From: Gemmatimonadota bacterium | GTDB taxonomy: Bacteria; Gemmatimonadota; Gemmatimonadetes; Longimicrobiales; Gaopeijiaceae | Direction: 5' to 3' | Assembly: GCA_007129525.1 (NCBI GenBank) | Contig: SKVI01000150.1 | Span: 1-7,827, forward strand | DNA: 7,827 bases | Part shown: piece after piece, positions 1-6,339 of the stretch | Numbering within the stretch: position 1 is the stretch's first letter | Layout: the number at the start of each line of letters is the position of its first letter | Notes under the pieces: model-generated | Databases searched by the model: none | Told to the model about the DNA's origin: nothing | The model's input: only the letters and a program-made list of their open reading frames with translations | Position numbers and translations under genes: made by a program

Positions 1-354
1 CTCTCGTGGCGGGACATCGGCTCACCGGTGGTCATCGCCAGGAAACGCCCGTGGACGCTGGTGGGCGGCGCCACCTACCAGATCCCGGAGGGCTGGGGCG
101 AGGCGTCCCTGGAGGCCGCCCTCGAGCGGGGCTCCCTGGAGGGCTTCCGGGGACTCGTCCGTCTGGATACGCCGATGGGCGCCGACGTCCTGGCCCTGGC
201 CGACATCAACGCCGACGGCAAGCTCCAGCGCTTCAGCATCGGCCTGGGGTATCGATTGGGAGACGTCCGGGGCTTCGGCATCGGAAGCCGCAACCGGGAC
301 CGGGACGGCCCGGACGCGAACGAGTACACCATCGGAGGCACCGGAGCTTTTTGA
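1..354 (+). CDS. C-terminal end of an unrecognised, possibly outer-membrane beta-barrel protein (5' truncated)
   Basis: An open frame enters from the left edge and stops at TGA 352-354, giving 117 residues with no start codon that must be used. I do not recognise the family. The visible sequence is rich in short stretches alternating polar and hydrophobic residues (for example WTLVGGATYQI, GEASLEAALERG and RFSIGLGYRLGD), with turns rich in Gly, Asp and Asn, and it ends in Phe. The final residues (EYTIGGTGAF) roughly follow the alternation seen in the last strand of outer-membrane barrels, which commonly end in an aromatic residue. This suggests, but does not prove, a barrel C-terminus. A segment reading ADINADGK (near 204-227) resembles a Ca-binding-like acidic loop but is too short to call. 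The gene lies 164 bases upstream of rtcB on the same strand, and no functional link is apparent. Confidence 0.45.
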   Translation, partial: LSWRDIGSPVVIARKRPWTLVGGATYQIPEGWGEASLEAALERGSLEGFRGLVRLDTPMGADVLALADINADGKLQRFSIGLGYRLGDVRGFGIGSRNRDRDGPDANEYTIGGTGAF

Positions 355-398
355 GTCCGGAGCGGCCGTTGGATCGGACCGACCGGTGGGCCGGGGAG

Positions 399-406
399 TA
401 TATCAT
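399..406 (+). promoter_or_regulatory. weak -10-like AT island upstream of rtcB
   Basis: The 164-base gap between the upstream gene and rtcB is G+C rich except for a short AT island (TATATCAT). This could serve as a -10 element about 115 bases before the rtcB start. No convincing -35 lies at 16-18 bases; the nearest TTGGAT (369-374) is too far away. I see no strong terminator or RNA gene in the rest of the gap. Confidence 0.2.
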
Positions 407-518
407 GTTGGGTGCCGGCGACTTACCGGAACAGGGTCGCCTGAACGGGGCCCGCCCTTCTCGACGCCGGCATCCGGCCAGGACTGGGCCACTGCTTCCT
501 CGAGCCCGTTGGAGATTC

Positions 519-1958
519 ATGAAGACTCAGCGCATTGACGACTATCGCTGGCGCGTCCCCCGGGAAGGCGCCATGCGGGTCGACGGCCTCATCTTCGCGG
601 ACGACCGCCTCATGGAGGACATCCGGGGTGACGAAGCGGTGCAGCAGGTGGCCAACGTGGCCACCCTGCCGGGCATCGTGAAACACTCGATCGGAATGCC
701 GGACATCCACTGGGGCTACGGCTTCGCCATCGGAGGCGTGGCAGCCTTCGACCCGGCCGAGGGCGGTGTCATCTCTCCCGGCGGCGTGGGCTACGACATC
801 AACTGCGGAGTCCGCCTCCACCGCTCGGACCTGAAGGTGGACGACGTCCGGCCACGACTTTCGCCCCTCATGGACAACCTCTTCGACCGGGTCCCCTCCG
901 GCGTGGGGCGGGGCTACAAGAAATTCGTCCTCTCCCAGGGCGACATCCGGAGCATTCTGGAGGAGGGCGCCGGCTGGCTCGTGGGGGAGGGCTACGGCTG
1001 GGACCAGGACCTGGAGCGCATCGAGGACGGGGGTGCGCTGGCCCACGCCGATCCCGACCAGGTGAGCAACCGCGCCGTCAAGCGGGGCAAGGACCAGGTA
1101 GGCACCGTGGGAAGCGGGAACCACTTCATCGAAGTGGGACACGTGGACGAGGTCTACGACGAGGACGCCGCCCGGAAGCTGGGCCTGGAGATGGGGACGG
1201 TGACCATCTTCGTGCACTCCGGATCCCGGGGACTGGGCTACCAGGTCTGCGACGACTACCTGGACATCATGATGCGCGCGGTGCGGAAGTACGGGATCGA
1301 CCTCCCCGACAAGCAGCTCGTCTGCGCCCCGGTGGAGTCGAAGGAGGGTCAGCGCTACATCGGCGCCATGCGGGCGGCGGCCAACTACGCCTTCGCCAAC
1401 CGCCAGATGATGGGCCACCGGATCCGCGAGACGTTCCAGGAGATCTTCAACACCCCGGCCCCCGAGCTGGGCATGGAGCTGGTCTACGACGTCGCCCACA
1501 ACAACGCCAAGCTGGAGCGGCACGAGGTGGACGGCCGCGAGCGGGACCTCTGGGTGCACCGGAAGGGCGCCACCCGGGCCTTCCCCCCGGGGCATGACGA
1601 TCTGCCGGAAGCCTACCGGGAGCTGGGCCAGCCCGTCTTCATTCCCGGCGACATGGGCCGCTACTCGTACGTGCTCGTGGGCACCGACGGCGCCTACACC
1701 GAGACCTTCGGCTCCACCTGCCACGGAGCGGGCCGGAAAAAGAGCCGCCGGCAGTCCAAGCGCGACACCAGGGGCCGGGACCTGAAACGGGAATTCTCCC
1801 AGCAGGGTATCGAGGTGCGCGCCACCTCGGGCGCCACGGTGGCCGAAGAGGTGCCGGAGGCCTACAAGGACGTGGCCGATGTGGTGGAGGTGGTACACCG
1901 GGCCGGAATCGGCCGGAAGGTGGTGCGGCTACGCCCCCTGGGTGTGGTGAAGGGCTGA
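519..1958 (+). CDS. rtcB: RtcB family RNA-splicing ligase (RNA 3'-phosphate/2',3'-cyclic phosphate to 5'-OH ligase)
   Basis: The 479-residue product is full length for RtcB (about 480 residues). RtcB joins RNA ends bearing a 3'-phosphate or 2',3'-cyclic phosphate to 5'-OH ends, using GTP and Mn2+, in tRNA splicing or RNA repair. The key residues are all present by comparison with the well-studied Pyrococcus enzyme. They are the metal ligands D93 and C96 in GYDINCGVRL, N201/H202 in GSGNHFIEV, H233 in VHSGSRGLG, H327/N328 in DVAHNNAK, the guanylated histidine H402 in STCHGAGR, and the terminal lysine K478 in GVVKG. The ATG at 519 is chosen because it has GGAG at 511-514 and gives a family-length N-terminus. 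The frame stays open upstream to position 6, but that extension overlaps the preceding gene in another frame. No archease, RtcA or RtcR gene is in the window. The stretch after H402 (GRKKSRRQSKR) is unusually basic. It is convergent with the mscS-like gene. Confidence 0.97.
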   Translation: MKTQRIDDYRWRVPREGAMRVDGLIFADDRLMEDIRGDEAVQQVANVATLPGIVKHSIGMPDIHWGYGFAIGGVAAFDPAEGGVISPGGVGYDINCGVRLHRSDLKVDDVRPRLSPLMDNLFDRVPSGVGRGYKKFVLSQGDIRSILEEGAGWLVGEGYGWDQDLERIEDGGALAHADPDQVSNRAVKRGKDQVGTVGSGNHFIEVGHVDEVYDEDAARKLGLEMGTVTIFVHSGSRGLGYQVCDDYLDIMMRAVRKYGIDLPDKQLVCAPVESKEGQRYIGAMRAAANYAFANRQMMGHRIRETFQEIFNTPAPELGMELVYDVAHNNAKLERHEVDGRERDLWVHRKGATRAFPPGHDDLPEAYRELGQPVFIPGDMGRYSYVLVGTDGAYTETFGSTCHGAGRKKSRRQSKRDTRGRDLKREFSQQGIEVRATSGATVAEEVPEAYKDVADVVEVVHRAGIGRKVVRLRPLGVVKG

Positions 1959-1960
1959 CT

Positions 1961-1975
1961 CGGGCAGGCTACCCG
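1961..1975. terminator. weak hairpin between convergent rtcB and mscS-like genes
   Basis: The 22-base space between the two convergent stop codons contains CGGG, a 7-base loop and CCCG. It could act on either strand because the genes face each other. The stem is only four base pairs and no T-run follows, so it does not meet the usual rule for an intrinsic terminator. It is listed only because it is the sole structure in this space. Confidence 0.2.
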
Positions 1976-1980
1976 GCCTC

Positions 1981-3000
1981 TCAACCTTCCTCCGACCCTC
2001 GCGTTCCGGGGTTCGGAGCCGGGGCCGCGCTTCCCCCCAGAGCTTCCGGTAGCTCGGCCCGGGCCCCTTCCTTCCCCTCCAGGACGTTGCTGAAGATCCG
2101 GCGGGTGGGGTACGCCAGATCGATCCCGTCCTCGGCGGCGAAGGCGTCCAGGATCCCTTCCCAGATGGCCTGCGCCATGGCCCGCCGGCGCCGAGCCGGC
2201 GCGATGAGCCGCAGGGTCAGCCGCACCCCGCTGTCCTCCACGTCGGTGTAGACGGTGGGGGTGAGGGTCCCATAGTGGATGTAGAGCTTCCGGGAGGCGC
2301 CCCGGACCTGGTTCTGGGCGTCTCTGGCCACCTCCGCTGCTTCGCGCTGTACGATTTCCAGGAGGAGGGTCCGGGCCCGCTTCCAGTCGCTCTCAAAGGT
2401 GATGATCACCGGAATCTCGTGCCAGACGAAGGGAAACTCCGCCGTGTAGTTGGCCAGCGGATCTGAGAATACCCGAGCATTGGGGACGTGGATGATCCGG
2501 CCGGTGCTCTGGTCCGCAGCCACCCAGTTGCCGATCTCCAGGAGGGTGAACTGGAAGAGCCGCACGTCCACCACGTCGCCCCGGTGCTCGCCCACCTGGA
2601 TCCGGTCGCCCACCCTGAAGGGGTGCCGCAGAAGGATGAAGGCCCACCCCGCCATATTCGTCACCAGGTCCCGGAGCGCGATGGCCAGCCCGGCGGTGAG
2701 GAGACCCAGAAAGGTCCCCATGTCCCGAATGGCTTCCACCCAGATCTGGCTGATGAGCGCCAGGAGGAGAACGAAGGCCACGTACGCCGAGCCCTTGCCC
2801 CACTGGTAGCGAATCCGGGGCTCCTCGATGCGACGGGTCACCAGCCTCAGAACCAGCCACCGCAGCCCCCACACCACCGCGACGGCCAGGAGCGTGAGGA
2901 GGATCTTTTCCTGGGCGCCGGCCGCCGCCTCCAGGGCCTGGGCGAGCCCCTCCAGCTCCGGCACCTCCTGCAGCGCCCCCTCTTCGACCATCCCGGCCAT
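1981..3000 (-). CDS. MscS-family small-conductance mechanosensitive ion channel
   Basis: The product is a 339-residue inner-membrane channel protein. MscS proteins open under membrane tension to release solutes during hypo-osmotic shock. Three hydrophobic segments lie at about residues 33-50, 70-88 and 94-125. The third has the Gly/Ala-rich pore-helix pattern (GLLTAGLAIALRDLVTNMAG). It is followed by the MscS beta-domain signature (PFRVGDRIQVG, about 127-137), the VPNARVFSDPLANYT segment (172-186) and an alpha/beta cytoplasmic region ending near DLAYPTRRI (295-303). This is the compact three-helix architecture, somewhat longer than the 286-residue E. coli MscS. The last 30 or so residues are a low-complexity Ala/Pro/Gly/Glu tail. 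The ATG at 3000 lies two bases after the cstA stop (TGAccATG) with only a weak ribosome site, so translation is probably coupled to cstA. A second ATG at 2991 is possible. Paralogue type cannot be fixed from the sequence. Confidence 0.93.
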   Translation of the reverse strand: MAGMVEEGALQEVPELEGLAQALEAAAGAQEKILLTLLAVAVVWGLRWLVLRLVTRRIEEPRIRYQWGKGSAYVAFVLLLALISQIWVEAIRDMGTFLGLLTAGLAIALRDLVTNMAGWAFILLRHPFRVGDRIQVGEHRGDVVDVRLFQFTLLEIGNWVAADQSTGRIIHVPNARVFSDPLANYTAEFPFVWHEIPVIITFESDWKRARTLLLEIVQREAAEVARDAQNQVRGASRKLYIHYGTLTPTVYTDVEDSGVRLTLRLIAPARRRRAMAQAIWEGILDAFAAEDGIDLAYPTRRIFSNVLEGKEGARAELPEALGGSAAPAPNPGTRGSEEG

Positions 3001-3002
3001 GG

Positions 3003-4742
3003 TCAGCTACCCGCGCCGGTGAGAGGCGACTCCTGCCGCCGTCCCGGAGGCGGCGCGCCCGGGGCTCCCGGATCGTCGGTGTCGTCACCCCTGCGGGCCC
3101 GCATCAACGCACCCAGCGACTCGAGCCCCACCCAGATGGTGGCCACCAGGATGAGCAGGTCCATGAAGACCAGGAAGTACTGCTCGCCCCGCCAGAAGTC
3201 GGCCAGCTGCCAGAGAAGCGCGAAGACCGTCATGACCAGCAGGAAGGCGAAGGGGACCATGGTGAAGATCGTCCGCCGCCCCTTCTTCATGAGGATCACG
3301 CTCACCACCAGCAGGGTCAGCCCGGCCAGGAGCTGGTTGGTGGTGCCGAAGAGGGGCCAGATGACGAGCCCACCGGTTCCCGCGCCGCCGCCGGCGCCGA
3401 AGGCCAGCGCCACGCAGGCCGCCACCGCGAGCAGGGTCGACACCACCCGACCCGTGAGGGCCTTGATCTGGTAGATGACGCCCCACTCCTGGATGATGTA
3501 ACGCTGGAGCCGCACCCCGGTGTCCATGGTGGTGGCGGCGAAGAGCACTGCCATGACCGCCAGCAGGGTCTCGCCGAAGTGGATCGGAAGCCCCAACCCC
3601 TGGTTGATGAGGTAGCCCCCGCCCTCCACGAAAGCCGGCACGCCGCCGGCCGCGAAGGAAGTATAGAAGCCCTCCCACTCGGCCAGCGTGGCAAACCCGG
3701 CGGTGCAGGCCAGGATGGCGGCCAGGGCCAGCGCTCCTTCTCCCACCGATCCCAGGTAGCCCACGAAGCGCACGTCCTTCTCGTTGTCGAGCTGCTTGGA
3801 GGTGGTACCCGAGGCCACCAGCCCGTGAAACCCGGAGATAGCCCCGCAGGCGATGGTCACGAAGAGGAGGGGAATCAGGGGCGGCACGTCGCCGGGCAAG
3901 CCGGTGTTCAGTGCCGGCGCCACCACCGTGGGGTTGGCCAGGAGGACGGCCACGAAGAAGATGGCCAGCCCGATGAAGAGCTGCAGCCCGTTGATGTAGT
4001 CCCGGGGCTGAAGAAGCACCCAGACCGGCAGGAGCGAGGCGACGGCGGCATAGGCGAAGAGCACGATCACCCACTGTCCCGCCGGCGCGAGCCCCACCAC
4101 CTCCTCCGGGAGGCTCAGGGGCACCGCGTCCCCCACGAACATGGAGGCGTAAAGCAGGATCAGCGCGATGACCGAGGGCCACAGCAGCGACACCCCACGT
4201 CGATACAGCAGCCACCCGATCCCCAGCGCCACGGCGATGACGAACCACGACGGGATCACACTACTGGGGAAGTCCACGAAGAGCCCTGCGATGACGATGG
4301 CGAACACCGCGTTCACCATGAGCAGCAGGAGGAAGATGACGACCATGAAGAGGCTGCGGGCTCGGGCGCCCACTACCGATTCGGTGAGGGCGCCGATGGA
4401 CTCGCCCCGGTTCCGGACGCTGGCCCAGAGGGCCCCGGCGTCGTGCACCCCGGCAAAAAACACGGTCCCGAAGACCACCCAGAGGAAAGCCGGCAACCAC
4501 CCCCAGATCACGGCGATGGCCGGACCCACGATGGGTGCCGCGCCGGCCACAGAGGTGAAGTGGTGCCCCCACAGGACCCACCGGTTGGTGGGCACGTAGT
4601 CCACCCCGTCCTCGAGGGTGTGGGCCGGGGTCTCGAAGTTCGGATCCAGGCGAAAGATCCGATCGGAGATGAAGCGGGAGTAGAAGATGTAGCCCAGGGC
4701 GAAGGCACCCAACCCGATGACCATCAGGACGATGGCATTCAT
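3003..4742 (-). CDS. cstA: CstA family carbon starvation / pyruvate-type transporter
   Basis: This is a 579-residue polytopic inner-membrane protein of the CstA family. Studied members (E. coli CstA and BtsT) import pyruvate by proton symport, and CstA has also been linked to peptide uptake. Family landmarks are clear: a first helix with GYIFYSRF (17-24), DYVPTNRWVLWGHHFTSVAG (48-67) leading into IVGPAIAVIWGW, LLQPRDYINGLQ (243-254), ACGAISGFHGLVASGTTSKQ (298-317), TTMDTGVRLQRYIIQE (404-419) and WPLFGTTNQLLAGLTLL (462-478). I count well over ten hydrophobic segments. It is shorter than E. coli CstA/BtsT (about 700 residues) but matches the shorter bacterial subgroup. The C-terminal 30 residues are a polar Asp/Gly/Pro-rich tail. 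The ATG overlaps the oxidase stop (ATGA) and has an excellent ribosome site inside the oxidase gene. No small YbdD-type partner gene is present here. Substrate is inferred from the family only. Confidence 0.95.
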   Translation of the reverse strand: MNAIVLMVIGLGAFALGYIFYSRFISDRIFRLDPNFETPAHTLEDGVDYVPTNRWVLWGHHFTSVAGAAPIVGPAIAVIWGWLPAFLWVVFGTVFFAGVHDAGALWASVRNRGESIGALTESVVGARARSLFMVVIFLLLLMVNAVFAIVIAGLFVDFPSSVIPSWFVIAVALGIGWLLYRRGVSLLWPSVIALILLYASMFVGDAVPLSLPEEVVGLAPAGQWVIVLFAYAAVASLLPVWVLLQPRDYINGLQLFIGLAIFFVAVLLANPTVVAPALNTGLPGDVPPLIPLLFVTIACGAISGFHGLVASGTTSKQLDNEKDVRFVGYLGSVGEGALALAAILACTAGFATLAEWEGFYTSFAAGGVPAFVEGGGYLINQGLGLPIHFGETLLAVMAVLFAATTMDTGVRLQRYIIQEWGVIYQIKALTGRVVSTLLAVAACVALAFGAGGGAGTGGLVIWPLFGTTNQLLAGLTLLVVSVILMKKGRRTIFTMVPFAFLLVMTVFALLWQLADFWRGEQYFLVFMDLLILVATIWVGLESLGALMRARRGDDTDDPGAPGAPPPGRRQESPLTGAGS

Positions 4743-6181
4743 GCCCGGGCCTCCTCAGGGATGCCCGCGTCGTCGGCGCCTGCATCCTCGGCTCCCGTGC
4801 CGGAGCGGGCCACCGCCTCCACCTCCTGGAGTCGGAACTCGCCGTCCAGCTCGGCGAAGCGGTCGTTTTCGACGACCCTGCTGGCAATGAGCTCGCCTAC
4901 CATGGGGCCGAACTTGAAGCCCTCGGCGCTCCCGCCTCCGGCGAACCAGACGTTCTCCAGCTCGGGGTGGCGGTCGATGATCCACTCCCGGGTGTGGCTG
5001 GACTCGTAGTGGCAGGCCCGGGTCTCCACGATGGGTTGGTCCATCAGGTCCGGAAAGTGGTCGGCAATGATCCCCCGGGGCCTCTCATGGTACTCCTCGG
5101 CGATCCACCGGACCGACGTGTCGGGGTCGTCTCCCGAGCTGCCGCCAGTGCGAATGCGGAACCCCCGATGGTCCGGCGGCAGGCTGGCCCAACCGGTGAC
5201 CCCGGGGAGGTTCCAGCTCGGGAGGTGGGGATAGTTGAACCGGTGGTCACCCGGAGGCGTCCCCCAGTAGTAGACGTGACCCAGGGTGCTGGCCCGGATC
5301 CGCTCGCCCATGATCTCCGGAAAGGCCACCGGAAACCAGGGACCCAGCGCCAGGACGAATCGGTCGGCGCTGAGGGTGTCCTGGCCTCCGTCCAGGTCCA
5401 GTGCGGCCATCCGTCCCCCTTCGGAGGGCCCAAGTGTGGCTCGGGCCGTGCGGATCTCTCCGCCCCTCATCTGGAAGATGGTGGCGACGCGCTGGCACGC
5501 CGCCCGGGAGCGGACCACGCCGGCGCCCGGCTCATAGAGGGCCGCCTCGATCCCGTCGACGGCAATCTGGGGCCAGCGGTAGCGAACCTCGTCGGGCGTC
5601 AGCACCTCGTGCTCCACTCCGGCGAGCTCCCAGGTTTCCCGGACCCCGTCGATGAATCCCTCGGCGGTGTCCCGAAGGATCACGTCGCCCGTGTTGTAGA
5701 ACAGGGGCGCTCCCATCTCCGGCGACCACTCCTCGTCGAAGGCCCGCCACCGATCCATGGCCAGGTCGGCCCAGGTAGTCCACAGCTCGCGCCCGGGGTA
5801 CGAGCTCCTCACGCCCCGGGTCTCGTCGCCGGAGGTGGAGCGGGAGTTTCCGGGACCGTAGAGATCCACCAACGTCACCCGCGCACCCATCTGCTGCAGG
5901 TGGAAGGCCGTCCAGACGCCGAACACACCGGCGCCGACCACCGCCACCTCGGGGCCTCGTCCCAGGATGCCCGGCCCCTCACGACACGCCGCCAGCGTCC
6001 CCCCCAGCGATCCGGCCAGCGCCAGCGCTCCTGCTCCCACGCCGGCACGACGCAGGAAGGCCCGGCGATCGAGACCGCTCGTGGGGCCAGGCCGCCGGTC
6101 CGTGCCGCCGGAGCCGTCCTGGTCTTCGTCGGTCCGGCCCTCGGGGTTCGGCATCCGGTGGTGCGTTCTGTCGTCGGTCAC
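4739..6181 (-). CDS. Tat-exported lipoprotein, FAD-dependent amino-acid oxidase (DAO / monomeric sarcosine oxidase type)
   Basis: The 480-residue flavoprotein is predicted to oxidise the C-N bond of an amino or N-methylamino acid outside the cytoplasm. Order of parts: a polar N-terminus, a twin-arginine motif DRRAFLRR (28-35), a hydrophobic stretch, a lipobox LAAC with Cys66, the FAD dinucleotide fold VGAGVFG (82-88) with Asp106 ending strand 2, and SGDETRGVRSSY (117-128). From memory of monomeric sarcosine oxidase, R125 and K423 (in GFKF) match its substrate-carboxylate residues, and C390 in ACHYESSH matches its covalent-FAD cysteine. WIIDRHPELENVWFAGGG follows as in that family. Start choice: GTG 6181 has AGGAG 11 bases upstream. 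The in-frame ATG at 6307 also has a GGAG, but 16 of the 42 codons between end in A or T, unlike the gene body, so that stretch looks non-coding. ATG 6154 is a third option. The exact substrate is unknown. Confidence 0.92.
   Translation of the reverse strand: MTDDRTHHRMPNPEGRTDEDQDGSGGTDRRPGPTSGLDRRAFLRRAGVGAGALALAGSLGGTLAACREGPGILGRGPEVAVVGAGVFGVWTAFHLQQMGARVTLVDLYGPGNSRSTSGDETRGVRSSYPGRELWTTWADLAMDRWRAFDEEWSPEMGAPLFYNTGDVILRDTAEGFIDGVRETWELAGVEHEVLTPDEVRYRWPQIAVDGIEAALYEPGAGVVRSRAACQRVATIFQMRGGEIRTARATLGPSEGGRMAALDLDGGQDTLSADRFVLALGPWFPVAFPEIMGERIRASTLGHVYYWGTPPGDHRFNYPHLPSWNLPGVTGWASLPPDHRGFRIRTGGSSGDDPDTSVRWIAEEYHERPRGIIADHFPDLMDQPIVETRACHYESSHTREWIIDRHPELENVWFAGGGSAEGFKFGPMVGELIASRVVENDRFAELDGEFRLQEVEAVARSGTGAEDAGADDAGIPEEARA
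4750..4756 (-). promoter_or_regulatory. strong ribosome binding site of cstA
   Basis: On the minus strand GAGGAGG sits seven bases before the cstA ATG, inside the last codons of the oxidase gene. Together with the ATGA overlap it fixes the cstA start and indicates co-transcription with the oxidase. Confidence 0.75.
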
Positions 6182-6192
6182 GGCCTTCAACG

Positions 6193-6197
6193 CTCCT
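6193..6197 (-). promoter_or_regulatory. ribosome binding site deciding the GTG start of the oxidase
   Basis: AGGAG on the minus strand lies 11 bases before GTG 6181, slightly long but workable. The codon pattern turns strongly G/C-ending from this GTG onward, which supports it over the ATG at 6307. Confidence 0.45.
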
Positions 6198-6259
6198 GCC
6201 TCAGGTGATGGAGAATGGGGGGTTGGTCGTGGGAATGGGGCGAAGCTACGGCCCGGTGT

Positions 6260-6298
6260 CGCTCCCCTCAAGTTCGCCGCGGCCTCACCGCTCCCCTC
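6260..6298 (-). repeat. two 10-base direct repeats in the leader of the oxidase gene
   Basis: CGCTCCCCTC occurs at 6260-6269 and 6289-6298 (read on the minus strand as GAGGGGAGCG), with starts 29 bases apart. They lie in the 158-base space between ridA and the oxidase. The spacing is near three helical turns, which would suit a regulator binding twice on one face, but two short G/C-rich copies may be chance. I see no T-tailed terminator in this space, so read-through from ridA is plausible. Confidence 0.3.
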
Positions 6299-6339
6299 GG
6301 CAGGCATCCTGCTTCTCCAACCACCGTCCCATCAGACTG

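Noticed and set aside
481..495. Possible sigma-54 (-24/-12) promoter for rtcB
   Set aside because: The GG to GC spacing is off by one, the TGGCAC and TTGC cores are absent, and no RtcR-type regulator is nearby.
6..518. N-terminal extension of the RtcB frame back to position 6
   Set aside because: It overlaps the upstream gene in another frame, has no RtcB-like sequence, and ATG 519 gives the family length with a ribosome site.
423..1898. Long open frame opposite rtcB on the minus strand
   Set aside because: In G/C-rich DNA stops are rare on the opposite strand. The product is a His/Val/Gly-rich shadow with no family features, and rtcB is certain.
2488..3474. Plus-strand open frame across the mscS-like gene and the end of cstA
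   Set aside because: It spans two genuine opposite-strand genes, and the product is a low-complexity His/Pro/Gln/Arg shadow.
3579..5009. Plus-strand open frame opposite cstA and the oxidase end
   Set aside because: Highly repetitive Gly/His/Asp/Glu/Gln composition, crossing a clear gene junction on the other strand. It is a shadow frame.
4967..6208. Plus-strand open frame opposite the oxidase
   Set aside because: No recognisable motif, and it mirrors a confidently identified flavoprotein gene.
6217..6240. G-rich runs as a G-quadruplex
   Set aside because: Only three runs of three or more G occur within reach, so a three-layer quadruplex is not supported.
6300..6312. Hairpin GCAGG-CAT-CCTGC after ridA as a terminator
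   Set aside because: Only five base pairs with no T-run on the minus strand, so it does not support transcription termination.
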